Positions 33,725 through 41,503 of a stretch of 64,000 nt of DNA are shown here, piece after piece. The stretch lies in assembly GCA_011523845.1 (NCBI GenBank), contig WTFV01000262.1, forward strand, positions 20,138 through 84,137, written 5' to 3'. A model generated the notes under the pieces. That model did no database searches, was not told where the DNA came from, and saw only the letters and a list, made by a program, of their open reading frames with translations. The stretch is from Acidobacteriota bacterium. Lineage in GTDB: Bacteria; Acidobacteriota; Vicinamibacteria; Vicinamibacterales; UBA8438. The number at the start of each line of letters is the position of its first letter. Position 1 is the first letter of the stretch. Made by a program: the position numbers and the translations under genes.

Positions 33725-35344
33725 ATGCGCCTCGGCGCCGCCCTGCTGCTCGGCCTGCTGTTCGCGGCGCACGTCGTCGTCTTCGGCTGGCGCTCGATCA
33801 CCTTCGACCGCCGGATCACCGGCGACTCGATGAACTACATCGACGTCGCGCGCAACCTGTCGGCCGGCGAGGGACTGGTGCAGAGCGCCGCCGGCTACAA
33901 CCAGCCCACGTTCTGGGAACGGGACTTCTCGCCGGACTTTCCGGCCAAGACCCGCGCCGGCCACAACCCGGGCTATTCGGTGCTGATCGCCGCGGTCGCG
34001 GCGGGGGCCGGCCTGGAACACGCCGATGCGGCGTTCCTGCTCGGCGCGGCTTCCTACGGCGCCGCCGTGGCGTTCGCTTTCGTCTTCGCCCGGCGTCTGC
34101 TGGGAACCGCCGCGGGATTGCTGGCGGCGGCGTTCCTGGCCCATCAACTGCGCTGGATATTCCTGCGGGTATGGACCGAGCCGATCATGATCGCGTGCCT
34201 GCTCGGCATGCTGGCGGTGCTGGCGCGCCCCGCAACGCCGGCCCGCGCGGTCGCCGCCGGCCTGATCGCGGGCGCCGCCCTGCTGGTGCGGGGCGGCATG
34301 CTGCCGCTGCTGGCACTGGGCGGCCTGGCGTGCCTGCTCGGGCCCGGGCCCCGGATCCGGCTGCTGCCGGCGTTCGGCGCCGGCGCGAGCATCGCGCTGG
34401 CCGCGCCGCTGGCCGGGGAGGGACAGGTCTATCCGCCGCAGACGACCGCGGCCGCAAGCTGGTTTCCGCACGTGTCGCTCGGGGAGCTGGGCGCGGCGTT
34501 CCTGGAACGGACGGGCTGGGAGCTGACCGCCCTGGCGCTGCTCGCAACGCTGGCCTGGCGGCGCGCGCGACGCGACGGCGAGGCGTTCATCCCGCCGGAG
34601 GCCGCAACCGGCCTGTTCCTGGCCGCCGCGTGGATCGGCGGATGGTGGGTCTTCCTCTTCGCGGCGCGGATGCGGGTCCTGACCGACACGTTCGACGATC
34701 GCATGCTGGCGCCGGGCGGCGCCGTACTGGCAATCGCCCATGCTCTGCTGCTGTGGCGCGCCCTGCCCCGGCCATCCCGGCAGGGGACGGCGGTCGCCGT
34801 GTTCGCAGGGGCGATGCTGGTCTTCACGGCCGGCGACGCGGTCGTGCTGGGGGAAGGCTCGCGGACCCAGCGGATCTACGCGTCCCCGGCAAGACTCCTC
34901 GTCGGACGCAACGTCACCGCCCGCGCCCTGCCGCCGGACGGGAACCGATCGGATTTCGCCCGCTGGATCCGCACTTCTCCCAGGAGGCTGTGGGTCGGCC
35001 GCAACGTCACGCCCCGCGACCTCGTCGTCGCCGCCGGCGCCATGGACCTGCCGTACTTCTTCAGGCAGCAGGTGCCCGCGGCCGTGTCGTTCTCGCCCTA
35101 TCCCTACTTCGCGCGGGTGTCGGGCACGCGGTTCAACGCCGTCTTTCGCGCCCGTTGCGGCCGCCACGACAACTCGTATCTGATCCTGAGCAGGCTGCCC
35201 CGCGCATGGGGCGGGTTCGCGCGCAACCTGGTGAGCGGCGCCCCCGCGCCGCCCGGGTCACCGGCCGCCGACTTCGCACGCGTCGCCGACCTGCCCGACG
35301 CCGTGGTCTTTCGCTTCACTGCCTGCAACCGACCCGACCGGTAG
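33725..35344 (+). CDS. GT-C (GT39-like) membrane glycosyltransferase, 539 aa
   Basis: About ten membrane segments with the first-loop acidic motif ITGDSMNYI (Asp34), as in GT39/ArnT enzymes. Lacks the N-terminal sandwich domain of the two neighbours. The last 150 residues are soluble and hold an internal near-repeat, LLVGRNVTARAL and LWVGRNVTPRDL, 31 residues or so apart. ATG 33725 is used; a TTG at 33713, with GGAGG upstream, is an alternative. It begins 50 bases after the upstream GT-C gene and ends three bases before the methyltransferase gene, so it is part of that operon. Confidence 0.65.
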   Translation: MRLGAALLLGLLFAAHVVVFGWRSITFDRRITGDSMNYIDVARNLSAGEGLVQSAAGYNQPTFWERDFSPDFPAKTRAGHNPGYSVLIAAVAAGAGLEHADAAFLLGAASYGAAVAFAFVFARRLLGTAAGLLAAAFLAHQLRWIFLRVWTEPIMIACLLGMLAVLARPATPARAVAAGLIAGAALLVRGGMLPLLALGGLACLLGPGPRIRLLPAFGAGASIALAAPLAGEGQVYPPQTTAAASWFPHVSLGELGAAFLERTGWELTALALLATLAWRRARRDGEAFIPPEAATGLFLAAAWIGGWWVFLFAARMRVLTDTFDDRMLAPGGAVLAIAHALLLWRALPRPSRQGTAVAVFAGAMLVFTAGDAVVLGEGSRTQRIYASPARLLVGRNVTARALPPDGNRSDFARWIRTSPRRLWVGRNVTPRDLVVAAGAMDLPYFFRQQVPAAVSFSPYPYFARVSGTRFNAVFRARCGRHDNSYLILSRLPRAWGGFARNLVSGAPAPPGSPAADFARVADLPDAVVFRFTACNRPDR

Positions 35345-35347
35345 CGC

Positions 35348-36115
35348 ATGGACGCGATGCTGCGCGAGACGCACGCGGCCGAGCAGCGGCACTTCTGGTA
35401 CCGCGGCTTCCGGTGCTTCATGCGGCCGCTCCTCGCCGCGGCGACACCCGCCGAGCGTCCCCGCCGGCTGCTCGACGCCGGATGCGGGACCGGCGCCAAC
35501 CTCGGCTTGCTGGCCGAGTTCGGCGCCGCCTACGGGTTCGACCTGACGCTGTCGGGCCTGGTCCGCGGCCGGGGCTACGGCGCTCGCCGCGTGGCGTGCG
35601 CCGATGCGTGCCGCATGCCGTTCTCCGCCGCCGCGTTCGACGTCGTGACCTCGTTCGACGTGCTGTACTGCCTCGACGACGCGGAAGAGCGCGCCACGAT
35701 CGAGGAGATGTTCCGGGTGCTCCGCCCGGGCGGGCATGCCCTGGTCAGCGTCCCGGCGTTCGATGCGCTGCGCGGCGACCACTCCGTGTTCGTCCACGAA
35801 CGGAGACGCTACACGCGGGGAAGACTCCGCGACGCGCTCGAGCGCGCCGGGTTCCGCATCCAGCGCCTGACCTGCACGAACGCCGTCCTCTTCCTTCCCC
35901 TGCTCGCGATCCGCAGTTGGCAGCGGGCCCGCGGACTGTCGCGTCCCGGGGAGGCCCGCAGCGACTTCCGGCAGCCGCCCGCGATCGTCGATGCCCTGCT
36001 CGGCGCGCTGCTTGCGGCGGAGGCCCGCATCGTGCGCCTGATCGATCTGCCGCTGGGCAGTACGGTAGTCTGTCTGGCCAGGAAGCCGCAGTCCGAACCG
36101 CCCGCCGACGCATGA
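35348..36115 (+). CDS. Class I SAM-dependent methyltransferase, 255 aa
   Basis: Methyltransf_11-type enzyme. Motif I is LLDAGCGTGANLGLL (about residues 41-55), the acidic end of strand 2 is GFDLT, and motif post-I/II is AFDVVTSFDVLYCLDD. A helix MFRVLRPGGHALVSVPAF follows. The N-terminal AEQRHFWYRGFR is common in methyltransferases beside glycosyltransferases in polysaccharide loci. The start lies three bases after the GT-C stop, and its stop overlaps the next GT2 start (ATGA). Probably methylates a sugar or lipid carrier; the target is unknown. Confidence 0.8.
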   Translation: MDAMLRETHAAEQRHFWYRGFRCFMRPLLAAATPAERPRRLLDAGCGTGANLGLLAEFGAAYGFDLTLSGLVRGRGYGARRVACADACRMPFSAAAFDVVTSFDVLYCLDDAEERATIEEMFRVLRPGGHALVSVPAFDALRGDHSVFVHERRRYTRGRLRDALERAGFRIQRLTCTNAVLFLPLLAIRSWQRARGLSRPGEARSDFRQPPAIVDALLGALLAAEARIVRLIDLPLGSTVVCLARKPQSEPPADA

Positions 36116-36864
36116 ATCAGCCGCCCCGCTCGACCGACCCGGCATCCGGCCTCTCCATCTTCTTCCCGGCCTACAACGACGGCGGCACCATTGCGAGCAT
36201 GGTGGTCATGGCCGAGTCGACCGCGCGCGCGCTCACCCCCGATCACGAGATCATCGTCGTCAACGACGGCAGCGGCGACGCGACGGCGGAGGTGCTCGCC
36301 GAGCTGACCGCGGTCTATCCCCGGCTGCGGATCGTGACGCACGAGAAGAACCGGGGCTACGGCGCGGCGCTGCGATCCGGCTTCCGGGCGGCGACGAAAC
36401 CACTGGTGTTCTACACCGACGGCGACGCGCAGTACGACCCCCGCGAGCTCACCGTCCTCTGGCGGCGCATGGCCGAGCTGCCGGGCGTCGACCTGGTGAA
36501 CGGCTACAAGATCAGCCGCGCCGACCCCTTCCACCGCATCGTCATCGGCCGTCTCTACCACCACCTGGTCAAGGTGCTGTTCGGGCTGCGCCTGCGCGAC
36601 GTCGACTGCGACTTCCGCCTGCTGCGGCGGGCCGTCTTCGACCGCGTGACCCTGGAGAAGAGCAGCGGCGTCATCTGCCTCGAGATGATGAAGAAGATTC
36701 AGGACGCCGGCTTCCGGGTCGCGGAGGTCCCCGTGCACCACTACCACCGCGCGTACGGCGTGTCGCAGTTCTTCAACTTCCGGCGGATCGCCCGCACGGC
36801 GCTCGACGTCATGCGGCTGTGGATCAGCCTCGTGGTGCGCCGGGAGCATCTCGGCGGGCGCTGA
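36112..36864 (+). CDS. GT2 glycosyltransferase, dolichol-phosphate-mannose-synthase-like, 250 aa
   Basis: Soluble family 2 transferase with IFFPAYNDGGTI, the nucleotide-binding VNDGSGDAT, the metal site YTDGDAQYD and the acceptor-loop DVDCDFRLLRR. Length and pattern fit single-domain polyprenyl-phosphate sugar synthases without membrane helices. It starts inside the methyltransferase stop (ATGA). Its last 41 bases overlap the convergent GT2 gene. It could charge polyprenyl phosphate for the nearby GT-C enzymes. Confidence 0.83.
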   Translation: MNQPPRSTDPASGLSIFFPAYNDGGTIASMVVMAESTARALTPDHEIIVVNDGSGDATAEVLAELTAVYPRLRIVTHEKNRGYGAALRSGFRAATKPLVFYTDGDAQYDPRELTVLWRRMAELPGVDLVNGYKISRADPFHRIVIGRLYHHLVKVLFGLRLRDVDCDFRLLRRAVFDRVTLEKSSGVICLEMMKKIQDAGFRVAEVPVHHYHRAYGVSQFFNFRRIARTALDVMRLWISLVVRREHLGGR

Positions 36865-37882
36865 AGCGTTCGGGCACCGCGGCGAGGTCCAGCTCCTCGC
36901 GCGGCTCGCGAAGGCGGGGCGACTGCGCGATGTCCAGGTTGACCGCCTGCAGCACCAGCATGTAGCCCATCAGGAAGGTCAGCAGCGCCACCACGGTCGT
37001 GCCGGTCGCGGCCGGGATGCCGGTCCGAATCGACTGCCACCAGTGGTACCCGCCGAAGCTCGTCCCGAATCCCAGCAGCAACGATCCGCAGCCGGCGTAG
37101 ACGGCGATGGGCGAGACGTCGTAGACGAGATGCTTCAGCACGAGCCTGCGCAGCAGCATGCCGACCAGCCGCGGCGGGAAGCTGAACAGCACCCTCGTCA
37201 CGCGCATGCTGGACCGCTCGTCGCCATAGACGGCCGGCATCGCGACGTCCGCCACCGGCCGGCCTTCCACGTTGAGCAGCGCGAGCATGGAGTTCTCGAA
37301 CGCGTACGACGGATCGAGCCGGGCGAGCGGCAACGCATCCAGCGCGTCCCGGGTGATCGCCGTGTACCCGTTCTGGGCGTCGAAGATGCGCCAGTAGCCG
37401 GACACCAGCCTGGTCATGAACGTGAGCAGGACGTTGCCGACGAGCCTGGCGCGCGGCATGCGGGCGAGATCCTTGACGTGCCGGAACCGGTTGCCCTTGG
37501 CGTAGTCGGCACGGCCCTCGAGCAGCGGCCGCAGCAGCCCGGGCAGCTCGGCGCTGTCCATCTGACCGTCGCCGTCCATCTTCACGATGAGATCCGCGTC
37601 GCCTTCGAGGGCGGCCCGGTAGCCGCTTCGCATGGCCGCGCCGACGCCCCCGTTGCGATCGCGGGCGACGACCCGCAGCCGCGGATCCTCGGACGCCAGC
37701 CTGCGCAGCACGGCCAGGGTGCCGTCGGTGCTGCAATCGTCGACGGCGACGATCTCCGCCACCCAGGCGGGCAGTCCCTCGATGACGCCGGCGATGTGCG
37801 CCTCGACGTTGAAGCAGGGAACGACCACGGCGAGGACGTGCCCGCGTTTCGCGTCGTGCGTCGGGTCCGGCTCCGGCTTCAT
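36824..37882 (-). CDS. GT2 glycosyltransferase with C-terminal membrane segments, 352 aa
   Basis: Begins MKPEPDPTHDAKRGHVLAVV and has VPCFNVEAHI, VDDCSTDGT and KMDGDGQMDS, the GT2 donor and metal motifs, then FDAQNGYTAITRDAL in the acceptor region. Two hydrophobic stretches near residues 245-320 resemble GtrB-like enzymes that charge polyprenyl phosphate. ATG 37882 was chosen; the frame stays open upstream, but that stretch consists of a direct repeat that copies the start region. Convergent with the GT2 gene ending at 36864, with a 41-base overlap. Confidence 0.8.
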   Translation of the reverse strand: MKPEPDPTHDAKRGHVLAVVVPCFNVEAHIAGVIEGLPAWVAEIVAVDDCSTDGTLAVLRRLASEDPRLRVVARDRNGGVGAAMRSGYRAALEGDADLIVKMDGDGQMDSAELPGLLRPLLEGRADYAKGNRFRHVKDLARMPRARLVGNVLLTFMTRLVSGYWRIFDAQNGYTAITRDALDALPLARLDPSYAFENSMLALLNVEGRPVADVAMPAVYGDERSSMRVTRVLFSFPPRLVGMLLRRLVLKHLVYDVSPIAVYAGCGSLLLGFGTSFGGYHWWQSIRTGIPAATGTTVVALLTFLMGYMLVLQAVNLDIAQSPRLREPREELDLAAVPERFSARRDAPGAPRG

Positions 37883-37959
37883 CGCGGCTGCACAGCGCCG
37901 GCTCGGCGTCGGGTCGGGTCCGGCTTCATCGCGGCTGCACAGCGCCGGCTCGGCGTCGG
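37874..37959. repeat. 47-bp tandem duplication covering the start of the GT2 gene
   Basis: Bases from 37874 and from 37921 share CGGCTTCATCGCGGCTGCAC and about 20 further bases. The period is 47, not a multiple of three. The upstream copy therefore carries a second ATGAAGCCGG out of frame with the gene. Confidence 0.8.
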
Positions 37960-38089
37960 TCTGCGCGGTTCCTGCGACGCGGATGCGCGGCGCCGGGACC
38001 CGGCGTCGACTGCGCCGACTCCCAGGCTCGAAGGGCGCTCCTCGGGCAGCGACAGTATAGCCGCCCGCAAGGGTCGCTCCACGTCGCTC

Positions 38090-38197
38090 CACCGCACCAT
38101 CCCGACGCCGCGCGGGCCGGCGCTCCCGAACGTCGTTCAGCGGAGGTGCACCGAGGCGCTCTTCACCGCACCATCCCGACGCCGCGCGGGCCGGCGC
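38090..38197. repeat. 34-bp direct repeat upstream of thiS, two copies
   Basis: The same 34 bases, starting CACCGCACCATCCCGACGCC, occur at 38090-38123 and 38164-38197. They lie in the gap of about 370 bases between the GT2 gene and thiS. I see no gene there and no TPP riboswitch core. Confidence 0.8.
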
Positions 38198-38250
38198 CGG
38201 CGGCGCCGATCTTGACGGGGCGATCCGCCGGCGGTACTCTGCCCGTTCGG

Positions 38251-38451
38251 GTGACCATCCAGCTCAACGGCGAAGCGTTCGAGACCACCGGTCCGCTCAG
38301 CGTCAGCCGCCTGCTGGCGCAGCTCGACATCGACCCGCGGCGGGTGGCGGTGGAGCACAACCGGCTGGTGGTGAAGAAGGCCGCCTACGACTCGACGGTC
38401 GTCGCCGCGGGCGACGAGGTCGAGGTGGTGAACTTCGTCGGCGGCGGCTAG
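38251..38451 (+). CDS. thiS: ThiS sulfur carrier protein, 66 aa
   Basis: Ubiquitin-like carrier that delivers sulfur as a C-terminal thiocarboxylate for the thiazole ring of thiamine. Sequence starts VTIQLNGEAFETTGPLSVSR, has LDIDPRRVAVEHN in the middle, and ends EVVNFVGGG, with the terminal Gly-Gly expected (here three Gly). Length 66 is normal. GTG start; the in-frame region upstream is repeat DNA. thiG follows 149 bases later, so the two probably form a transcript. Confidence 0.92.
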   Translation: MTIQLNGEAFETTGPLSVSRLLAQLDIDPRRVAVEHNRLVVKKAAYDSTVVAAGDEVEVVNFVGGG

Positions 38452-38460
38452 GAGCTTGCG

Positions 38461-38547
38461 CCGCAGAACGCAGCGCAGCGGAGTTCTGCGGGGCAAGGTC
38501 ATGGAGCGGCGGGATGGGCCGAAACGCCGAGCCGGCGAGGCGTTTCG
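38461..38547. other. Two hairpins between thiS and thiG
   Basis: CCGCAGAAC at 38461-38469 pairs with GTTCTGCGG at 38483-38491. CGAAACGCC at 38520-38528 pairs with GGCGTTTCG at 38539-38547. Both arms are perfect 9-base matches. No U-run follows, so a classical intrinsic terminator is unlikely; they may stabilise or attenuate the transcript. Confidence 0.5.
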
Positions 38548-38600
38548 GGGCGCTGGAGAAGCGGTGCAGACGACGCCGGCCGGCCGCCGGGCGGTCCGCA

Positions 38601-39380
38601 ATGCCTGATACGTCCCTGAACATCGCCGGGCGCACGTTCCGCTCGCGCCTCATCGTCGGCACCGGCAAGTACGCCTCGTTCCCGATCATGGCCGAGGCGC
38701 ACTCGGCGTCGGGGGCCGAGATGGTGACCGTCGCCGTGCGGCGGGTCAACCTGTCCGACCGCTCGCGCGAGTCGCTGCTCGACTACATCGACACGGACCG
38801 CTACGCCCTGCTGCCGAACACGGCCGGCTGCTACACGGCCGACGACGCGGTGCGGGCGGCGCGGCTGGGGCGCGAGGCGGGCCTCTCGAACTGGGTGAAG
38901 CTGGAAGTGATCGGCGACGAGCGGACCCTATTTCCCGACAACGAGGCGCTGGTCGCGGCCACCGAAGTGCTGGTCAGGGAAGGCTTCGTCGTCCTGCCCT
39001 ACACGAACGACGACCCGGTGGTCTGCCGCAAGCTGGAGGACGCCGGCGCCGCCGCGGTCATGCCGCTCGGCGCCCCCATCGGCTCCGGGCTCGGGATCCA
39101 GAACCCGAACAACATCCACATCATCAAGGAGTTCGCCTCGGTCCCGGTGATCGTCGACGCCGGCGTGGGCACCGCCTCGGACGCCGCCGTCGCGATGGAG
39201 CTGGGAGCCGACGGCGTGCTGATGAACACCGCCATCGCCGGCGCGGAGAATCCGGTCGACATGGCCACGGCGATGAAGCTGGCCGTCGAGGCGGGGCGGC
39301 TCGCCTACCTGTCCGGCCGCATCCCCCGCAAGCGCTACGCCACGGCGAGCAGCCCGGTGGAGGGCGTGGTCGGCTCCTGA
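38601..39380 (+). CDS. thiG: ThiG thiazole synthase, 259 aa
   Basis: Forms the thiazole phosphate of thiamine from deoxyxylulose 5-phosphate, ThiS-thiocarboxylate and dehydroglycine. Barrel fold with FRSRLIVGTGKYASF, the Schiff-base Lys region NWVKLEVIGDERTLFPD, VMPLGAPIGSGLGIQN and VIVDAGVGTASDAAVAMELG, where the phosphate is held. Full length. ATG 38601 chosen; the upstream in-frame part is the hairpin DNA. Other thiamine genes are not in the window. Confidence 0.93.
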   Translation: MPDTSLNIAGRTFRSRLIVGTGKYASFPIMAEAHSASGAEMVTVAVRRVNLSDRSRESLLDYIDTDRYALLPNTAGCYTADDAVRAARLGREAGLSNWVKLEVIGDERTLFPDNEALVAATEVLVREGFVVLPYTNDDPVVCRKLEDAGAAAVMPLGAPIGSGLGIQNPNNIHIIKEFASVPVIVDAGVGTASDAAVAMELGADGVLMNTAIAGAENPVDMATAMKLAVEAGRLAYLSGRIPRKRYATASSPVEGVVGS

Positions 39381-39395
39381 CCACGGTTCCGCAAC

Positions 39396-40766
39396 ATGGT
39401 CCTCGCACCCGGATGGAAACGGGCGGCCGCGGCGACCGCACTGGCCGCGTGCATTGCGGCGGCCGCCTCCGCGCAGCAGCCCTGGACCGACGACCCCGTG
39501 GTCGCCGGACAGACGCCTATCCGCGCCGTTCACCTCCAGGAGATCATCCAGCGCATCGACGCGCTGCGAGCGGGACGCGGTCTGCCGGAGGCGACGTATG
39601 CGGATCGGCCGCGTCCCCGCGGCGGGGTCCGGGCGGATGTCATTTCCGGGGCCATCTCGGCACTGGCCGCCGTCTACCGCGCGGACGGCCTTGCGCCGCC
39701 GACCTACGGGCGGGTAGCGTCGGGCGAGCCGATCCGCGCCGCGACCCTCAACGCGCTGCGCGCCGCGATCGTCGATCGGGAGCGTCTCCCGCCGGCGCGC
39801 CCCTCCACGGTAGCCGGCCGCATCATCGACGCACGCCACGAGCAGGTGGTCCTGTGGAACGCACGCGTCGAGCTCGGGGACCGTCACGTGATCACGCGCC
39901 GCGACGGCCGCTACCGCTTCGATCGGGTCTCCGGCCCGGTCACGTTAGCGGTCGACGCCGGCGGCTACGTCGGCCAGAGCCGCCAAGTCTTCGTCCAGAG
40001 AGACCTGGACCTGGACTTCGTCCTCCAACGCGAGGGTACGGCGTTCCCGGAGGGCAGCGGGGCCATGAGCCTCACCTTCATCGACAACGACGGCACCACC
40101 CTGTTCGACGGCATCACCGACGCCGGACAGGCGCAGGCCGACTGCCCCGCGTCGAGGCCGGGCACTGTCCATCGCTTCGACGTCCGGTTCATCGACGGAC
40201 GGTCATCGTTCGTCGACGTCGACCCGGAGCTGGGAGACCACGCGGAGGCAATGCGCCACGCCACGGGAATGGGCAGAGCGCTGGGCCGGGTTCCGACCGT
40301 CCTGCGGGCGGGCGTTCAGTCGGTCTGCCTGCACAACGACGGCACCGAAGCGGCCAACTTCGCGTATCCCGCGGCGGGGAGAATCTACTATTACCTGCCC
40401 GGCCGCGATGCGAACGACCTGGCGCCCATCACGTTGCATGAGGGGACGCACGTAGCTCTCGACCCTCACCACCGGCACACTCCCGAATGGCGCGCGGCGG
40501 TGGGAGCGGACGGCAACCACATCTCCGACTATGGGACCGGGAGTGAGGATCTGGCCGAGAGCTTTCCGGCCTGGTTTCTCGTCCGCTACAACCCCGAACA
40601 CATCGCCGACTGGGCCAAGCGGGCCGTGCTGCTCACCATCCCGAATCGCCTCGCCTATCTCGAGGCGCAGGGCTTCGACATGAGCCCCTACGCTCCGACG
40701 GGCTCCCTCATGGTGACGCCGGGGCCAATATACGCGAAGCGGAGAGGCGACCCGCAACCGTTCTGA
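39396..40766 (+). CDS. Secreted zincin-like protein with two N-terminal TPIRAVH modules, 456 aa
   Basis: Signal peptide (AAAATALAACIAAAASAQ, cleaved near residue 27). Residues 29-64 (WTDDPVVAGQTPIRAVHLQE) and 103-132 (SGEPIRAATLNALRAAI) are two copies of a module also found at the C-termini of the proteins at 41504 and 59698. Residues about 137-213 look like a carboxypeptidase-regulatory sandwich. The catalytic part has HEGTH at 348-352 (HExxH zinc motif), and a downstream SEDLAESFPAW may supply the third ligand. Predicted extracellular or periplasmic metallopeptidase, not named. It begins 15 bases after thiG with no functional link apparent. Confidence 0.6.
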   Translation: MVLAPGWKRAAAATALAACIAAAASAQQPWTDDPVVAGQTPIRAVHLQEIIQRIDALRAGRGLPEATYADRPRPRGGVRADVISGAISALAAVYRADGLAPPTYGRVASGEPIRAATLNALRAAIVDRERLPPARPSTVAGRIIDARHEQVVLWNARVELGDRHVITRRDGRYRFDRVSGPVTLAVDAGGYVGQSRQVFVQRDLDLDFVLQREGTAFPEGSGAMSLTFIDNDGTTLFDGITDAGQAQADCPASRPGTVHRFDVRFIDGRSSFVDVDPELGDHAEAMRHATGMGRALGRVPTVLRAGVQSVCLHNDGTEAANFAYPAAGRIYYYLPGRDANDLAPITLHEGTHVALDPHHRHTPEWRAAVGADGNHISDYGTGSEDLAESFPAWFLVRYNPEHIADWAKRAVLLTIPNRLAYLEAQGFDMSPYAPTGSLMVTPGPIYAKRRGDPQPF

Positions 40767-40898
40767 TTCCGCCGGCCGGTGCGCCGCGCCCGACCCGTCG
40801 AGGAGCTCGCTTCAGCCACGCGGTGCGTGCGCATCGTCCCCGCTCTCTCTCGCCGTCGCCGGTTGCGGGCGACCGAACGCATCCTCCAGCATCAGTCG

Positions 40899-41047
40899 AT
40901 GGACACGAACGTCGTCGACGTGCTCACAGCGCTCGCGGCCGTCGCCAGCCCGTGGAACGTCCACCAGTTCAGCGTGCTCAAAGGGCGCGTGACACACTGG
41001 AATCCAGCCACAACGCGCACGTCAACGCACCCGGATTGCATCGCTAG
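40899..41047 (+). pseudogene. Frameshifted copy of the small membrane protein at 1319
   Basis: Starts MDTNVVDVLTALAAVASPWN and continues HQFSVLKGRV, matching YQFSVLEGRV of the 67-residue protein. One frame over (frame of 40823) the match resumes as TLESSHNAHVNAPGLHR, against ETAFNAHVNAPGMH. A frameshift near 40990 therefore breaks it. The hydrophobic part is also several residues shorter. Confidence 0.6.
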
Positions 41048-41096
41048 ACGGCGACCAGCCGGAGCCGTAGTAGTGTGCTTGCGCGAGTCGTTGCGG

Positions 41097-41405
41097 CTAC
41101 GCCGTGTCGCGGTCGCGGCGGCCGGCCAGGAAGCCCTCGAGCGAGCCTTCCATCTTCGCCATGCGCTCCCGCAGCTCGGCGAGCTCGTGCAGGACGGCAG
41201 CGAGCCGCTTGTTCACGTGCTCGTGGATGTCTCTGTTCGATGCGTCGATGCGCTCGTGGATGTCTCTGTTCGATGCGTCGATGCGCTCGTGGATGTCTCT
41301 GTTCGATGCGTCGATGCGCTCGTGGATGTCCCTGTTCGATGCGTCGATGCGCTCGTTGAAGCCCTTCGCCATCGCGTCCATGCGCGCGATCGTACCTGTT
41401 TCCAT
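41097..41405 (-). CDS. Small coiled-coil protein with four hendecad repeats, 102 aa
   Basis: Residues 18-62 contain four near-perfect copies of the 11-residue unit ERIDASNRDIH, a hendecad period typical of right-handed coiled coils. The C-terminal helix (LAELRERMAKMEGSLEGFLA) follows. No membrane segment or signal peptide is seen. ATG 41405 chosen; the ORF stays open upstream, but that stretch is antisense to nothing conserved. It may form a parallel oligomer. The end resembles the tail of the small protein at 19713. Function unknown. Confidence 0.6.
   Translation of the reverse strand: METGTIARMDAMAKGFNERIDASNRDIHERIDASNRDIHERIDASNRDIHERIDASNRDIHEHVNKRLAAVLHELAELRERMAKMEGSLEGFLAGRRDRDTA
41221..41352 (-). 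repeat. Four tandem 33-bp repeats inside the coiled-coil gene
   Basis: Copies start at 41221, 41254, 41287 and 41320 and differ by about one base. The period is 33 bases, or 11 codons, so copy-number change keeps the frame. Near-identity suggests recent expansion by slippage. Confidence 0.92.
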
Positions 41406-41503
41406 GTTCTCATCGTCCCAATTCCACGCGGGTCGCGCAACCTCTCCGATGACGGCGTCACCGAGCTGCCCCAGTCGGGCAGGGTGCTGGGACGCGTTGC
41501 CGC

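Noticed and set aside
38090..38250. TPP riboswitch before thiS
   Set aside because: No CUGAGA core or matching stems; the region is a direct repeat.
41221..41352. CRISPR-like regular 33-bp repeats
   Set aside because: Repeats abut without spacers and encode an 11-residue coiled-coil unit.
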